A stretch of DNA of 64,000 nt, from positions 85,790 through 149,789 of the forward strand of contig CAJNOI010000104.1 of NCBI GenBank assembly GCA_905250115.1, read 5' to 3'. The notes under the pieces are model-generated. The model ran no database searches and was not told the DNA's origin. It worked only from the letters and a program-made list of their open reading frames with translations. Shown here piece by piece: positions 23,935 to 36,528 of this stretch (position 1 is its first letter; the number at the start of each line of letters is the position of its first letter). The DNA comes from Adineta steineri. Lineage: Eukaryota > Rotifera > Eurotatoria > Adinetida > Adinetidae. A program made the translations under genes and the position numbers.

Positions 23935-24724
23935 AGACGAAACATTTTTTTTCTTTCTATTCTATAAACATAATCAATCATTAATCCAGTATTAATAGAT
24001 ATATTTGTACTTCTTTTAAAATAGAATGAATATTTGGTACTAAATATAATAATATTAAACTATAAATTAATTTTAAGAAGAAATAAGTAATGTCATAGTG
24101 ATATTGAAAGTTCATACATATATTATTTATTTGGTCTTATATGATTTTTCTGCTGCTGTCATCCGTTATCAGAACTATAAGAAAGATTAATTATTTCATA
24201 AATTGTCTTGGGAATATTTATACTATTACTGAATATCTGCTTAGTTATAAACTGAATTTATTATAAAACAGAAATCGAGACTGTATAGTTTCTCATATGT
24301 ATTTATTAAAGATCGAAAGTTTGTATTTATATAAGAAATCGTAGTAGTATCTGAAGGATTTATCTATGAAAAGCCTTCCTTTTCCATCTATTCGCACACA
24401 GCTTTTTGACCTTCGACACATACACATGATTTGATCGACAGTTTAGTTACAACAACTTATTCATGATACCGTAAACATTTGTCTTATTGTAAACAGTGTT
24501 TCATCTAGGTTTCGTAACTCGGATGGGCGGCGTCCACTGGATACAACACTGATTATAAAGGAATCTTTTGCAAAAATATTACCATCCTTCGTTTACCTTG
24601 AATTGATCGTACTCGTATACAATTTTCGTATTTATAATTATATTTTAGAAAAAAAAAGAAACAACAAACTTTTGAGGAATGTTTTTTTTTTATAGACAAA
24701 TTAAAACAAAAAGAAATTCTTTTT
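23935..24724. other. Intergenic stretch with a 58-bp hAT-like mini-element
   Basis: The two flanking genes converge here (calponin B plus strand, T-box minus strand), so it holds both 3' ends. Apart from the mini-element at 24494-24551, listed separately, I see only AT-rich sequence. Confidence 0.45.
24494..24551. mobile_element. Miniature hAT-like element (58 bp)
   Basis: The ends are inverted repeats: CAGTGTTTCATCTAGG on the left and, reading the right end in reverse, CAGTGTTGTATCCAGTGG (12 of the first 15 bases agree). The flanking 8-mers ATTGTAAA (24486-24493) and ATTATAAA (24552-24559) match at 7 of 8 positions, fitting a hAT target duplication. A GC-rich GGGCGGCGTCCA core is shared with the element at 38542. 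Confidence 0.65.
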
Positions 24725-26556
24725 TTACGATGAAGTAGAGTATTGATAATAAGGTGAAGAAAATGAATATGGTGATGAATATCGACTTGCAGCAGCAGCT
24801 GCTAATGAAAATGGATTTGTTGAAGGTGTTGATGCCATTGGTGTGTAAGTAAATGGATAAGTTGGAGTAAATCGTGAATAAGGTGATGTATATAAATTAG
24901 AATCATAAAAATGACTTTGAAATTGATTTTCATAGAAATCTGTAAATGAAGTTGTTGAATCAGGTATATCAACTGTATTATTTGCCGAGATAAGACGTGA
25001 TGACGATATGGGTTCATCATCACCTGAACTCGATTTACATCGTTTTGATGATTCCGGTGTTGGATAAACATCATCTAGACAACGTTTCGCTGATTTCACA
25101 TCTCTGAAAAAATAGTTTCATTAGAAATATTAATAAACTAATTTGCTTTTTCATACTTTCGATTAGCATGTCCATTATTCTCACGAAACCCTTTGGCAAA
25201 CTATTAAAAAAAACAAAATAATTCGATTTCATTTCTTTCTTTTTTATTACTTACTGGATTATGATCTATTTTTAATCGTGTGACCTATAATAAAACAAAA
25301 CAAGAATTTTGTATAAACTGAATATTTCATTTTTAAGTTTTTTTACATTTTCATTTTGATATGCAGTTACAGCAATAAATTGAGTTTCTGGAAAGACAAA
25401 TATATTAACATTATCCAACGCTGTTAATGATAATTTATTATCAACATCGGATGAATTAAAAGTTTGAATGATATGAAGACGAGGAATATATTTATGCATT
25501 GAATTAAGTACAATCTATAAAGTTAAAATTTAATATTAGAAAAAACATAAAAATAAATAATAATTACATGTCCATTTTGATCAGCTGTATTATTTGTTAA
25601 TTTTAATTTACTAAATGATAATGGTTGTTTCATTAATTGTGCGCCTGTTGAATTACTATCTGGATGAGGATAAAATCGACCCGGCACTAATATCAGAATA
25701 TTTATCAATATGATTCATAGAAAAAAAGAATGATACACTTACTATGCGGTTCAGCTGCACCAGTAACCATCCATTGAGAATTATGATATTTATAACGATG
25801 ATTATCTACAGGCACAACATCCATGTAAACAATATATTTACTTGCTGGATCAAGTCCGGTTAATGAAACTTTAAATGTTGGAAACATACGCCTAAAAATA
25901 TTTATATAAATTAACTTGAATCCTTTCATCGAGTTCTATTTTCTGTCTAAAACAAGACTATATGTTTTTTTATTATTTACCGCTGAGACTCTTTACAACT
26001 ACTATAGTTGTTTAATTCATTAATGATTAACGAGTGTGTATAACACATCTTTAAATAGACTGTCACACTTGTTCATTCATTATTTTGTATCGTTTCTTTT
26101 CTTACCTTCCAGTTTTTGTTATAATCATTTCTAAATTAAGGTCAGAGAAACGTTTCCATAATTCCATATTTTCAAGTTTAACATCAATATTTGGATCACT
26201 ACGTTTTGTTGTATGTATAAATGTATAAGGTGATCGTGTTGAATCTATATAACAAAATATTATTTTTTCATAAAAAACACAAAAAAATCTTTACCAGTAA
26301 ATGGAGACATTTCATCATAAAAATTAAAACCAAAACCATATGCTGATGTTGGCGCATGACCATACATAAATGGTACTGGTGCTTTATGATGATGATGTGA
26401 ATATGACATATAGGAAGAATTATAAAGTCCAATACTATCATCTTCATTTGGATATAATGATTTATTTCCTTCATCTGATGAAGTCGAACAGATGGCAAGT
26501 GCTGAATCAGATGATGAAAGTTGATGTTGCATTGATGGTGTTATGTAGGATAACAT
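24725..26556 (-). CDS. T-box transcription factor 1
   Basis: Eight exons on the minus strand (26295-26556, 26106-26244, 25743-25891, 25568-25686, 25347-25514, 25255-25284, 25157-25200, 24725-25103) give about 429 residues. The T-box DNA-binding domain spans roughly residues 100-300. It starts at [10 protein letters not shown] and contains [79 protein letters not shown] and [12 protein letters not shown] His/Tyr-rich N-terminus and a Ser/Tyr/Pro-rich tail ([14 protein letters not shown]) are probably activation or repression regions. Residues in the box mix features of Tbx4/5, Tbx6 and Brachyury-type proteins, so I do not assign a subfamily. The start at 26556 is the first ATG; another in-frame ATG lies at 26532. 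Confidence 0.93.
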
Positions 26557-27011
26557 ATATATGATGTAATTCAAATTGATTCCGTTTATGTATCTAAATG
26601 TTCAAGTTAAAAAGAATTGATATAGGAAAAGAGAGAGAGAGTGCGAGAAAAATTTTCTCTTTTTTTTTCTTTTTATTCGTCCAATCGATCGATTCATCCA
26701 ATAGAATTCTTTCAAAAATTGTCTTTTTTCTTCTTCAATAAACATTTAGACCATTTATATTTATTACAATTGCAACTCTCTATTACTTCGTTTTGTTTTT
26801 ATGATGTGTGACTATAATCATTTATGAATAGAGAGAGAAACGGAGAGTCATTCAAGTTTCAGTATGACTTTGTGATGATGTGATCGAATCTCGAGAGAAT
26901 ATATTTAACTAGTGTGAACATCCCATTTCAGATATTAAATTCATTTGAAAATTTTTTTATTTTAAATATATAGACGTACAAGAAAGAAGAAGAGAAAAAA
27001 ACACTTGTCTA
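26557..27011. promoter_or_regulatory. Upstream region of T-box gene 1 / 3' side of T-box gene 2
   Basis: A 455-bp gap between the tandem T-box genes. It contains GA-rich runs (GAGAGAGA near 26630 and 26830) and T-rich tracts. The promoter of T-box gene 1 should lie here. No clear TATA box or binding-site cluster could be identified by eye. Confidence 0.4.
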
Positions 27012-28444
27012 TCAAAAATAGGGTGTATTATAATTATTTGTTGGATAATATCCATATGCAGGAAAATTATTCATTGTCGATCGTGAAGTTGAATTCATAT
27101 AAGGATTGTACATCATTGTTGATGAATCATTTGTGTAAGGATTATAAGGAAATTGATGATGAGGATATATAGGAGAAAAATTTAAATCTTGTTCATGATG
27201 ATTTATGTATGTTGGTGTTGTTGAATCTGGAATAGTATGGTGTAATGGTGGTGATATTGAATCAGGTGATAATAATGATGAATCACTTTTACATAAACGA
27301 GAATGATGTTCTTCATATTTTGTTGATTTTTCTAATGGAAGACTTGATTGAAGACGTTTGAGAGATTTTGAACTATTCCTATAATAAATTCTATTAAAAT
27401 ACCCGTTTTATTATTAAATTTATATTTACTTTTTTCCATGTGTTGGTTCGCGAAAACCTTTTGCAAATGGATTATTATCAATTTTTAAATTTTTGATCTA
27501 TTTAACAAAAACAAAACATAACCATCATTTTAAAATATATGAATAATGAAATTTACCTCATCATTTTGATAAGCAGTAACAGCAATAAATACTGTTTCAT
27601 CAAATATAAATGTACTTAAAGGGCCTGTTCGCATTGAATAATCATCAGTTGCTTGAATAATATGTAAACGTATTATATATCGATGCATGGAATTTAAAAG
27701 AATCTAATCAACAAAATTATTATTTCAAATAATAAGAACAAAGAATATTTTACTTGATTAGGATTTTGCATTGGGTTATTTGTTATTTTAACTTTATTAA
27801 ATTGAATCGATTGTTTCATCCATTGAGCGCCAGTTTGTGGACTATCTGGATGAACGAAATAACTGAAAAACAAAAAAAGTTAATTCGAAAAAAAAAGATT
27901 TTTTTTCTCTTACCGTCCATAGATATGTGGTTCTGCTTTACCGGAAATAATCCATGCAGATTCTTGATATTTATATCGATTATCATCAATAGGTACGATA
28001 TCAAGTAAAACCATATATTTCATATTTGGATCAAGGTCACTAATAGAAGCACGAAATGTTGGAAATAATCGTCGACCAAGTCTAAACAATCAACAAATAA
28101 TAACGACATAAAATAAAATATAAATTTTAACATACTTAGTTATAATCATTTCATTGCCTATCGCATAAAATCGTTTCCATAAATCTATACCTTCAAGTTT
28201 AACACATACTTTTGAATCAAGTTGTTCACGTTTTGTATCTAAAATAGACAAAAAATTCTATATTAAATTATTGAAATAAGTTTTATTTACCTGTACAACC
28301 AAAATAATTAATAGGATCTACATGTGGATTTGTTGTTGGATAGAATGAATTATACATATTAGCAGCAGCAGTAAATGCAGCCATAGAAGCATAAGCCGAG
28401 GAAGCAACAGCAGCATGTTGAAAAATATTATTATCACCGAGCAT
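27012..28444 (-). CDS. T-box transcription factor 2
   Basis: Seven exons on the minus strand (28291-28444, 28136-28238, 27914-28081, 27754-27862, 27557-27703, 27430-27497, 27012-27378) give about 371 residues. The T-box includes [74 protein letters not shown] and [16 protein letters not shown]. The N-terminus is Ala/His-rich and the tail is Ser/Pro/Tyr/Asn-rich (NNYNTPYF end). Introns before (I/V)xLNSMH and after the QN-D/E motif coincide with those of T-box gene 1, but two others are displaced and the NP/FAKGF intron is absent. The pair is therefore probably an old tandem duplication. Subfamily is not resolved. Confidence 0.93.
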
Positions 28445-31400
28445 TTCTTATTTTGTTAGCGGTTTGTATTACTAATTTTATAGACTAACGTTTGTTTTTT
28501 TATTACGTTTATATTTCTTCTTTCGTTTATATGATTATCTACCAATCATATATAAGAGAATAATTCTACTCTAGATTTTTTCTTCTTCTTCTTCTCCTTC
28601 TTTTCAATGTGACAATATGTTTATATGTTAATATTTGTTAATACAATCAGACAGCTATCTATTTTACTTAATTTGTATGAGATGATTGTCTATATATTTA
28701 ACTTGTCGATCTAATCATCAGTTGAATTAATATTGAATTATGCCAGCTGTATCTTTTACTTTCACCTTATTAAGTGTAAACAAGCTGGACATCGTCTAAT
28801 TAACGATGAGCTCATTAAAATAGAAGAGAAGTGAGATCGTGAGAGTAATAGATAAAAAGTCTTTTTTTTTGCTTGTCAGAAAATGAATTAGTTTTTAAAA
28901 ATTACAATCAATTGTAATCTATATCTTCTTCTTTTAACAATTGTCAGTTTGTTCTTTTACCACCTTTTAACTTGTCGCATGTTTAAGAAATAGAAAACAA
29001 GATTAAAAAGATGAGTCGATTTGACAGCATTATATAACAACCTGATGGTAATAATAAAACGATGATGCTTGTCTATTTACGCATATGGACTAATTTCTTT
29101 TCTTCGCTTTTCATAATCAGATGTTAGAGATATACAACAGAGTTTAGAAAAACGAATCAATAATGACCGATGAGAAAAACGTTGCAGGGCGTTTAGCTTG
29201 ATCAGTCATTATTAAATAGATTATATCTGATGCGACCTTGTATAGATAAAGATCAACATATAATGATTCATTCTACACCTAATTATAGATGCTCGTTCGT
29301 TTTTGCTTTTTGTGCAATAAGTGTAATATTTTTAAAAAGTAAAATTCACAGAAATAAGTGCGAGTGTAAAAAGGTACAATGAATTTTGCAAAATTAAATT
29401 CAATGTGCTAAGAGAATTATTATGTTTAATTCAATTTGAAAAAAATAATAGTAAGAAAGAAGTTTGTTTTTCGTTTTTTTTTTTAATCAATTGATCAATA
29501 TTGATGCCGCATCTTTCTCTTTGATAGATGTGTGTGTTGCTGAAATTGGAATCAACAAGTTGCTTGCTGCTTTAAGCTACCTTCACCTTGTTTTTTCTTC
29601 GATCAGTTACCGTTGTTGCTGTTTTTAACACTATATACTGCTTTGATCTTGTCGGGTATTAAAATTGCCGATAAAAAAAAAACTAAAAGTTTGAAAAATG
29701 TGTCAATTTAATCGTTCATTATATCACATAGAAGAAGAAAAATATATTTTTCTCATTGTATAGTTAAAGATTAATTTGCTTGTAATATTATATATTTTGC
29801 GCATAATTACATTCGCCATGTGCTCACTATTACTGGATTATGTGAAAATAGTAGATGAATGAGATTGATCTTTTTAAAACAGTCTAATTATGATCGGTTT
29901 ATCACCTTCGAGTATAAAAAACGATTATTCGCATATTTGAAAAAGACTGATCTACTAGAAAAATAAATATGTTGTCAATCGATTTCGTTCTCGTATGTTA
30001 CAGATCGATATATTTCTTTTACACCTAGAAATACGGCCTGAAGCTAGTGTATCATCGCTAAGAAAAATTCACGGATCGATAACTTATGATCGACCACCTA
30101 CTGGTATTACTTGTTCAACTATATGAAAAACCATACATAACAAATGATTGACCGTTGCATATTACACATCAACTTGAGAGTAAACAATCAAGAAAATAAA
30201 ATATGCATTTTCTTTTTCTTATTTTTTAACACCATATGCTATTTTCGCTATGTGCTTCTGAAAGTTGCCGTCTCATATATGTGCATTATGAGGTGTTGAT
30301 ATCAGTTGAATGACCGGTGTGTTAAGTCAAATGTCGATGGAAACATACTTCTTTCATCTTTAAACGTTTGACGGGCGAATATACATCGAAAAAAATTGTG
30401 TGAATAGATTTTACGCCTCACAAAAATAAAATATCGTTACAAAATCAAATTGAATCAATTCGCAACTACTGAGCTTATTCGTTATATGTACTTTTTTGTA
30501 TCAGCTAAGTATAATCTTTAGTTGTATCACAGTTTATGAAACTAGATCAAAAGTGTGTATTGATATAACTATCAAAATATGCGGAAACTTCGGATTGTAT
30601 CCGAGAGTCATGTGTACTGCAAAAAGTGTAGATGGAAATATCAGTATTTTTACAATAACTCAGGAATGGCAAGTACAATTAGGCTTGAATTTGAACTCGA
30701 CCGAGATCTTGATGAGATTGAATTGTGTAGAAAATTTCGTTAGAATCTGCCTCTCCTTTCAAAAGTTATCGTGTATACGGATGAACGGCCGGACGGACAC
30801 ACTGAGCGATTCTAGTAGTATACTGACTTTTTGTGTACATCAAAAATAGATCTATTATAAACAAAATTTATTTCATTCATAATATAAACTAATATTTATT
30901 AACACAAGTAATGACATCTATGAAGATGCAAAAGAAATCAGCTATATAATAAAAATTACTTTGTTATTTCTCAACTTTAAATTTACGAACCAACAAATGA
31001 ACGTTTTATCTTCAAGTTACTCATAAAAAATTAGATACAATTGACAAAACCTAATAGTACAGTTGATAAATTGGGTCAAAAGTAGTTATGAAACGTTATA
31101 CATCTAACAAACACATGAACATGTAAATCTTTGATACATCTCAACTAATATTTTCCATTGTGAAAGATTAATAGTATTTTAATAAATATTCTTTTATTTA
31201 TGATAATCAATTATTGTATAATTATGAAGTATTTATATCATCGTATTACTTGAATAAAGACGGGTTTGATTTTATTCTAAACATACACTTATAAAAATAA
31301 TAAACAGTATTTGTCTCAGTAAAAAAGTCATAGTTTGACCTGGCAAGGTTATTACTGAAAAATAATATCTGAAATGCAAATAAATATCGAATCAAGGTTT

Positions 31401-31644
31401 TGATACATAGACGATGACTTGATTCTTCTAAATAAAATAAGTATGTTTGAGGTTTGCATAGGAATACTTAAGCCATATTCATCTAATTTTAATGGTTATG
31501 TCTGGCTACATATGGGAGATAGTTTTAAAGATTATAATTTTTACATTATTAAAAATATATCATCTTTAAGTGAAATACTTGAATGGAAAATCAATTTATT
31601 TAATATAAAGGATAAAAAAAGACAAAAAAAAAAAGAAAAATACA
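28445..31644. other. 3.2-kb gene-free region upstream of T-box gene 2
   Basis: I find no gene. The stretch includes a CTT-rich run (28578-28602) and T-rich tracts. Near 30770-30810 a GC-richer segment contains ACGGCCGGACGGACACAC inside a 117-codon ORF (30496-30849) that does not resemble a protein family; it is more likely part of an interspersed repeat. The size and position suggest regulatory DNA for the developmental T-box gene, but no element can be named. Confidence 0.4.
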
Positions 31645-34457
31645 TTAAACTTGACTAACAAGTAAAGTTGCTGAACGATGATGTTGCGTATAGTCAGATG
31701 GTTTCGGCTGTTGTTTTTGTTGAATGATCATTTGTTGACCTCGTAGTCTTGCTGCTTCTACTTGTTCTTGTGGAAAACGTTTAATAGATGGCATAGGTGC
31801 TGTTTTATCAGTATTCTTATTATTTTGTGAAGAAATCTCTTTCGCTAATTTTATTTCTTTACTCATTATTGGAAGTTTATAAAGATTTGTAACAGTTTTT
31901 CGTATTGCATCTCGGTATTGTGTTTCATTTGTTGGATATGAAGTTGAACGTAGAACAATATCATTTTCATCATCATCATCATCATCGTCGTCATCATCGT
32001 CCTCTTCCTCTACCTCATCATCATTATCATCAAATGTTGCCATCATTGTAGGTTGTTGATTTAATGGTAAACTCCAATTTTTAGGACGATTTCGGTAATA
32101 AATTTCTGATTGAAATATTCGAATTTTTTCATATGGTTTTTGATACATATTATCTGATAAACGTCGTGATGATTTTTCAACTAATGAACAATTACCATTT
32201 AAATCTGGTAATGATATAGCTGTTGCTGTTTGTACTGGAGTATTTTTGACTGTTAAACCATGATTTGTAATTGCTGTAAATTCTTGTTCTTTCTGTATTT
32301 TCTTAAAATTCCAATCAACTTTCGTTGTTAAATAAATCCATAATACAAGTATGAGTAAAACATGAATAATTTCAAAAATAAATGTAAGAAATAATAAATT
32401 TAAATGTGTTTGAATATAAAGTAAAAATATATCATGTACAAGTGGCATTTTACATGATGTATATAATAATAAAATAATAATTGCAATTAAACTTGGACAA
32501 TAATTTGAACAACGATCATAACATGATGTTTTACAATTAAAATTTTCATGATATTTAAAACGATTGTAACCATAATAATAAAATGTTAATGATGATATAT
32601 AAATAAGAAATTCAAGTAATAAATAAAGAAAAAATGTTGTATATGGTTGATGAACAAGTAAATAACCAATGTTTTGTGTTGATTCAATTGTATTAAAACA
32701 AATATTTTTTATTAATAATTGAAATGCACTATACATTAAACACCATTGTATAACATTAAGTGCAAGAGCAAATGAATAAATGATTGAAAATATTTTTGAT
32801 ATTGACCAAAATACATATGGTTCACGTAGAATACATATAAATGAAGCAAATAAAAAATTAAATAGACTTAAACGTGAATAAAAATCAATTGAAAATGATT
32901 GTGATAACGTTGTTATTGTTGTTGTATTTGATAGAGTTAAACGTTTTATAGAAGAAATTATTGGTGATGATAATGATGAGGATGATGATGACAATGATGG
33001 AGACCAATCGAAAAGTAGATCAAAATCAGTACGCCATAATAATGCTAAATTAATAAAATAAGATAATTATTTCAATTTCATAGTACACCAGTGACGAATC
33101 TAGGAGATCGGTTCCTCTCAGAAAACTAACAATACCTGGGGAGGGAATACGAATTTATCAAATGCTGCAAGCCGAAAAAACAGTTTTTCTAAACATTTGA
33201 TCTTCCCCCTCCCCGAAAATTAATTCCTGGGTGCGTGCCTGTAATGCACTACGTTTATCTTGTGGGCTCTAGTGTGAACTGGAATATTCTGAACTGATGC
33301 ATCCTCCTATTGGTTTGAAAGGGTTATGATCGATTTACTGTTTTTTTGACCTGTAATAGCAGTAGTAGATGAATGACTTTGAATCTGAAGTTTTCACATA
33401 TCCTTCTTGAGATTATAGTTTTTCAAGAAACGACAGTCTTTTAAGATAAATTTTAATGTCATGCGAGAAGCAAACGTTTTTCTGAAAATTGTAGAATGCA
33501 TTCATCTACTACTCACATGCTATGACAAATAAAAAGAAAGTATTAAATCGATCGTAATTCCTTCTCGGAGCAATAAGGAGACGAATCAACTTAGAGGTAT
33601 TTCAGTACTCTCACTAGAGCTTAAAAGATAGAATTAGTCTCAATTCAAAAGCTTTTTATCACGTAGAGTAATTCCTCACTCTCAAGTATTTCCGAGCATC
33701 GTCATTCAGAATTTGGACCTAAATATAATTTCTATATTATATGAATTTAATCAAATACTCCAACTAATGTTGTGATGAAATAGGAATTTACTACATTCTT
33801 CAAAGAGACCTTGTAGTACAATATCAGTTTTGTTCAAACAATTGTATACATTAGTATTGATGGACTTCTTATATTACACTTTCTAGGACTTTCTGTCCTT
33901 AGATAAACAATTTATGCGATCGTCTACTCGTGCGTTATCTTAATCGTTTCGTCATTTTCCTTGATATCCGAAAAAAATGTCTGCTATATTTTTAAGTCTC
34001 CGAAGAATTCATTACCTGAATCTTTTAATCCAATCATAATTTGTTTAGCATCAATTAATACCGTTGATATAATAATAAGAAAACTCATAATTAAATGTAA
34101 AGTACTACTTAATGAAAAACAATGATGCCATAAACTAGTACATAATGATGTTTTAGAATTCTTCGAATTATTTTTATTGAAATCATGAATTGTTAATTGT
34201 TGATTATCATTTGATAAATTTTTTATTTTAAATAAAGCTGGATAAATAAAAATAAAAAGAAGAATAAGTGATGTTAATATACATATTTTTTGTATTAATA
34301 ATTCATATTTTGGTGATGATGATGAAGATCTAGGCCATGGTAATTGATCATTAAAATAACAATATTTAATACCAAAATAGATTAGAATTAAATGAATTAT
34401 TACAACAATTATTGTATACCAAATACGAGAAAGGCTAATAAATTTAGCTCGTACCAT
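31645..34457 (-). CDS. Multipass membrane protein resembling Tincar
   Basis: Two minus-strand exons (34016-34457 and 31645-33044) join in phase to about 613 residues. Around eight hydrophobic helices are visible: three in the first exon (IWYTIIVVIIHLILIYFGIK, LLIQKICILTSLILLFIFIY, LIMSFLIIISTVLI) and about five in the second, ending near residue 390. A cytosolic tail with a run of about 14 acidic residues and a Gln-rich stretch follows. The junction ALLWRTDFDLLFDW between helices, plus the N-terminal IWY and LPWP motifs, recall the insect protein Tincar, an eight-helix protein needed in heart and eye differentiation. I give that name with moderate confidence only. The single intron (33045-34015, 971 bp) carries a hAT-like MITE. 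Confidence 0.6.
33089..33241. mobile_element. hAT-like MITE (153 bp) in the intron of the Tincar-like gene
   Basis: The left end is CAGTGACGAATCTAGGAG. The right end read in reverse is CAGGCACGCACCCAGG. Both start with CAG and share the pattern CAG-N-N-(A/G)CG followed by a CYAGG block. Flanking 8-mers TAGTACAC (33081-33088) and TAATGCAC (33242-33249) agree at 6 of 8 positions, as expected of an aged hAT target duplication. There is no coding capacity. Confidence 0.55.
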
Positions 34458-35742
34458 ATCTTCACTGATTCAATAAGTTGACTGATAACATTGTTCCGAT
34501 ATATGCCCGCTTTTTTTCTCTTTCTCTTCTTCCTTTTTCCTCATATATATATATATATATTAATACTAGTGCATGCATCGACCAAGTGCACACATCTGGC
34601 TTGATCGTCCAGTCAATCGACCTATCCCTATTTTTTCTTTCTTTCTCAGATTATATTTCGCTCATCGTATACATACATTAGATAGACAGGATTATAAGCC
34701 GAACGATTGAGTGTAGACTAGCTAATTATATATCAGATTGATTGAATAATTGTGTTAGTCTAGAATGTGAATGTCCGAGAAATGAAGAACACGCTTTCCA
34801 TATAGATTTGGTATATTTAGATACAAATAAAATCAAGATTAGATAGTTTTTCTTGATTATTTTAACCTTTGAAAATCTACTAGATATATAAAACAAAATA
34901 TTTGATATTTAAATATCTAACTATGATATGAGACATCTTGATCCCTACGGGAAAAAAAATGATAACATTTGACATCAATATGTGTTTTGTTCAGTATATC
35001 TAACTAGTACATGAAATTGTACTTGACCTTTATATAAAAATAAATGATGAAACTACGTGACAGTTCAAGTATATTGATTCTCGTCTAATACAATGAATAT
35101 GAATATTATCTTAGATGTTATAGAAAAAAAAAATGAAGGATTGTTTATTGTAACACTTGTTACTTGATAGGATACCTTATAAAGAAAAGTAGTCTGTCGT
35201 TTTACAAAGCAATATGTATAACATACAAGAAAAATAATCGATTAAAACATTTAGAAACTTTCATTTTATTTCTCTTGAATTTAAACATGGTGATTACATA
35301 TTTCTTGTTATAACATAATATTTATTATAAACATGTTGATCAACTAAATGTGTAAGTGGTAATGGAAACAATATTAATGTTTCCTACTGAGAATTCCGAC
35401 GGTTGATTGCTATCTGATAGTAGATAGAAACTAATTTTTTTTCTTCGTTTATTTTTATAGTATAATAATGAAGAGAAAAGGGAAATAGATGACTACATCC
35501 TTCTCCGTTCTTAATGAAATTTGAGTTTTCTAACTTCTACGATCATATGTGATCATCATTTATCAGTTTTAAGTGTGCGTAGTACATTGAAATATAAAAC
35601 TTGCAAACTATTCTTGAGAATTTATAGGAAAAAAAAATCTGTGTATTATAAAAATAGTTTGTTGATTTTTATACCCATAGAATAATTTGTGTCTTTATTT
35701 TCGAATCAAATATTTTTTATTTCTAGTCAAAAAAAGCAAACA
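34458..35742. promoter_or_regulatory. Divergent intergenic region
   Basis: 1.28 kb separate the start of the Tincar-like gene (minus) and of the small secreted peptide (plus), so it should contain both promoters. There is an AT microsatellite at 34543-34562 and a pyrimidine-rich block at 34500-34545. No gene or mobile element is supported. Confidence 0.4.
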
Positions 35743-36062
35743 ATGTCCCAACAATCTTATTCATTCCTTTGTCTTCGTTATGTTCTCGTTTGGTTATGCA
35801 TTTCAATGGTTATTATTCAGGTAAGATTCTTCTTTTCCGCACTATGCATTAAATCTTGTTCATTCAGCTTACTCAAGCATTAAACGATGATGTATTCGTA
35901 TCATCAAGTGAGGATAATACTAATCATCAGTTAGATCGTCGTAGTTCGAAAAAAGTTGCTCAAATGTTACAACAAATTTTACAACGTGGTGAAATGCAAG
36001 TTCAACCACAACGTATTCATGCATTTCTTAATCAACTTCATCGTCGTGAAACAAATGACTAA
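35743..36062 (+). CDS. Small secreted peptide precursor, unknown
   Basis: Two exons (35743-35820, 35868-36062) give 90 residues. A hydrophobic signal peptide (LRYVLVWLCISMVIIQ) ends exactly at the exon junction. The mature part of about 64 residues is Gln-rich and contains dibasic pairs DRR, SKK and HRR, separating a helical segment (VAQMLQQILQRGEMQVQPQR). Dibasic sites in a short secreted precursor would suit a neuropeptide or peptide hormone. No amidation Gly is placed before a dibasic site and there are no Cys residues, so this remains a guess. A TTCTAG acceptor-like site lies 17 bp before the ATG. The following 36063-36528 is AT-rich 3' sequence with nothing else of note. Confidence 0.6.
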
Positions 36063-36528
36063 ATATTAAAATCAATAAAAAAAAGAACATTCAATTCTTT
36101 ATTTATTTTGTTCTAAAGAAAAGAGAAAGTTTTTTTTTTCATCAACATTACGAAGAAAAAAAAAAGAAAAATTAATTATATGTATATATTCTTCTTTCAC
36201 AAATCTACATGGACAATAAGAAAAAGATTGTGAGGAAAATATTATTCGAAACTGAGTTTTTTTTTCAATTCAAAATTGAGCTTTTCTTTGTTTTTGTTTT
36301 CGATGTTGTCTAAAAAAAAATACACCCAGAGAAAAAGAGAAGCACAAGTATATAGCAAAACCAACACTTGTTCTTAAATGATCATAGAAAAAAAAAGAAC
36401 TGCTAAGAGGCAAACACACAAATACATAGTAGCAAATATAAAAAAAAAAGAAAACAAAAATGAAAACGAAGAATTTGTGATATGATTAAGACAAGGCAAA
36501 CATTATTGGATGTTCAATAAATGATATT

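Noticed and set aside
30496-30849. 117-codon plus-strand ORF
   Set aside because: No start context, no domain, and it overlaps repeat-like sequence; treated as non-coding.
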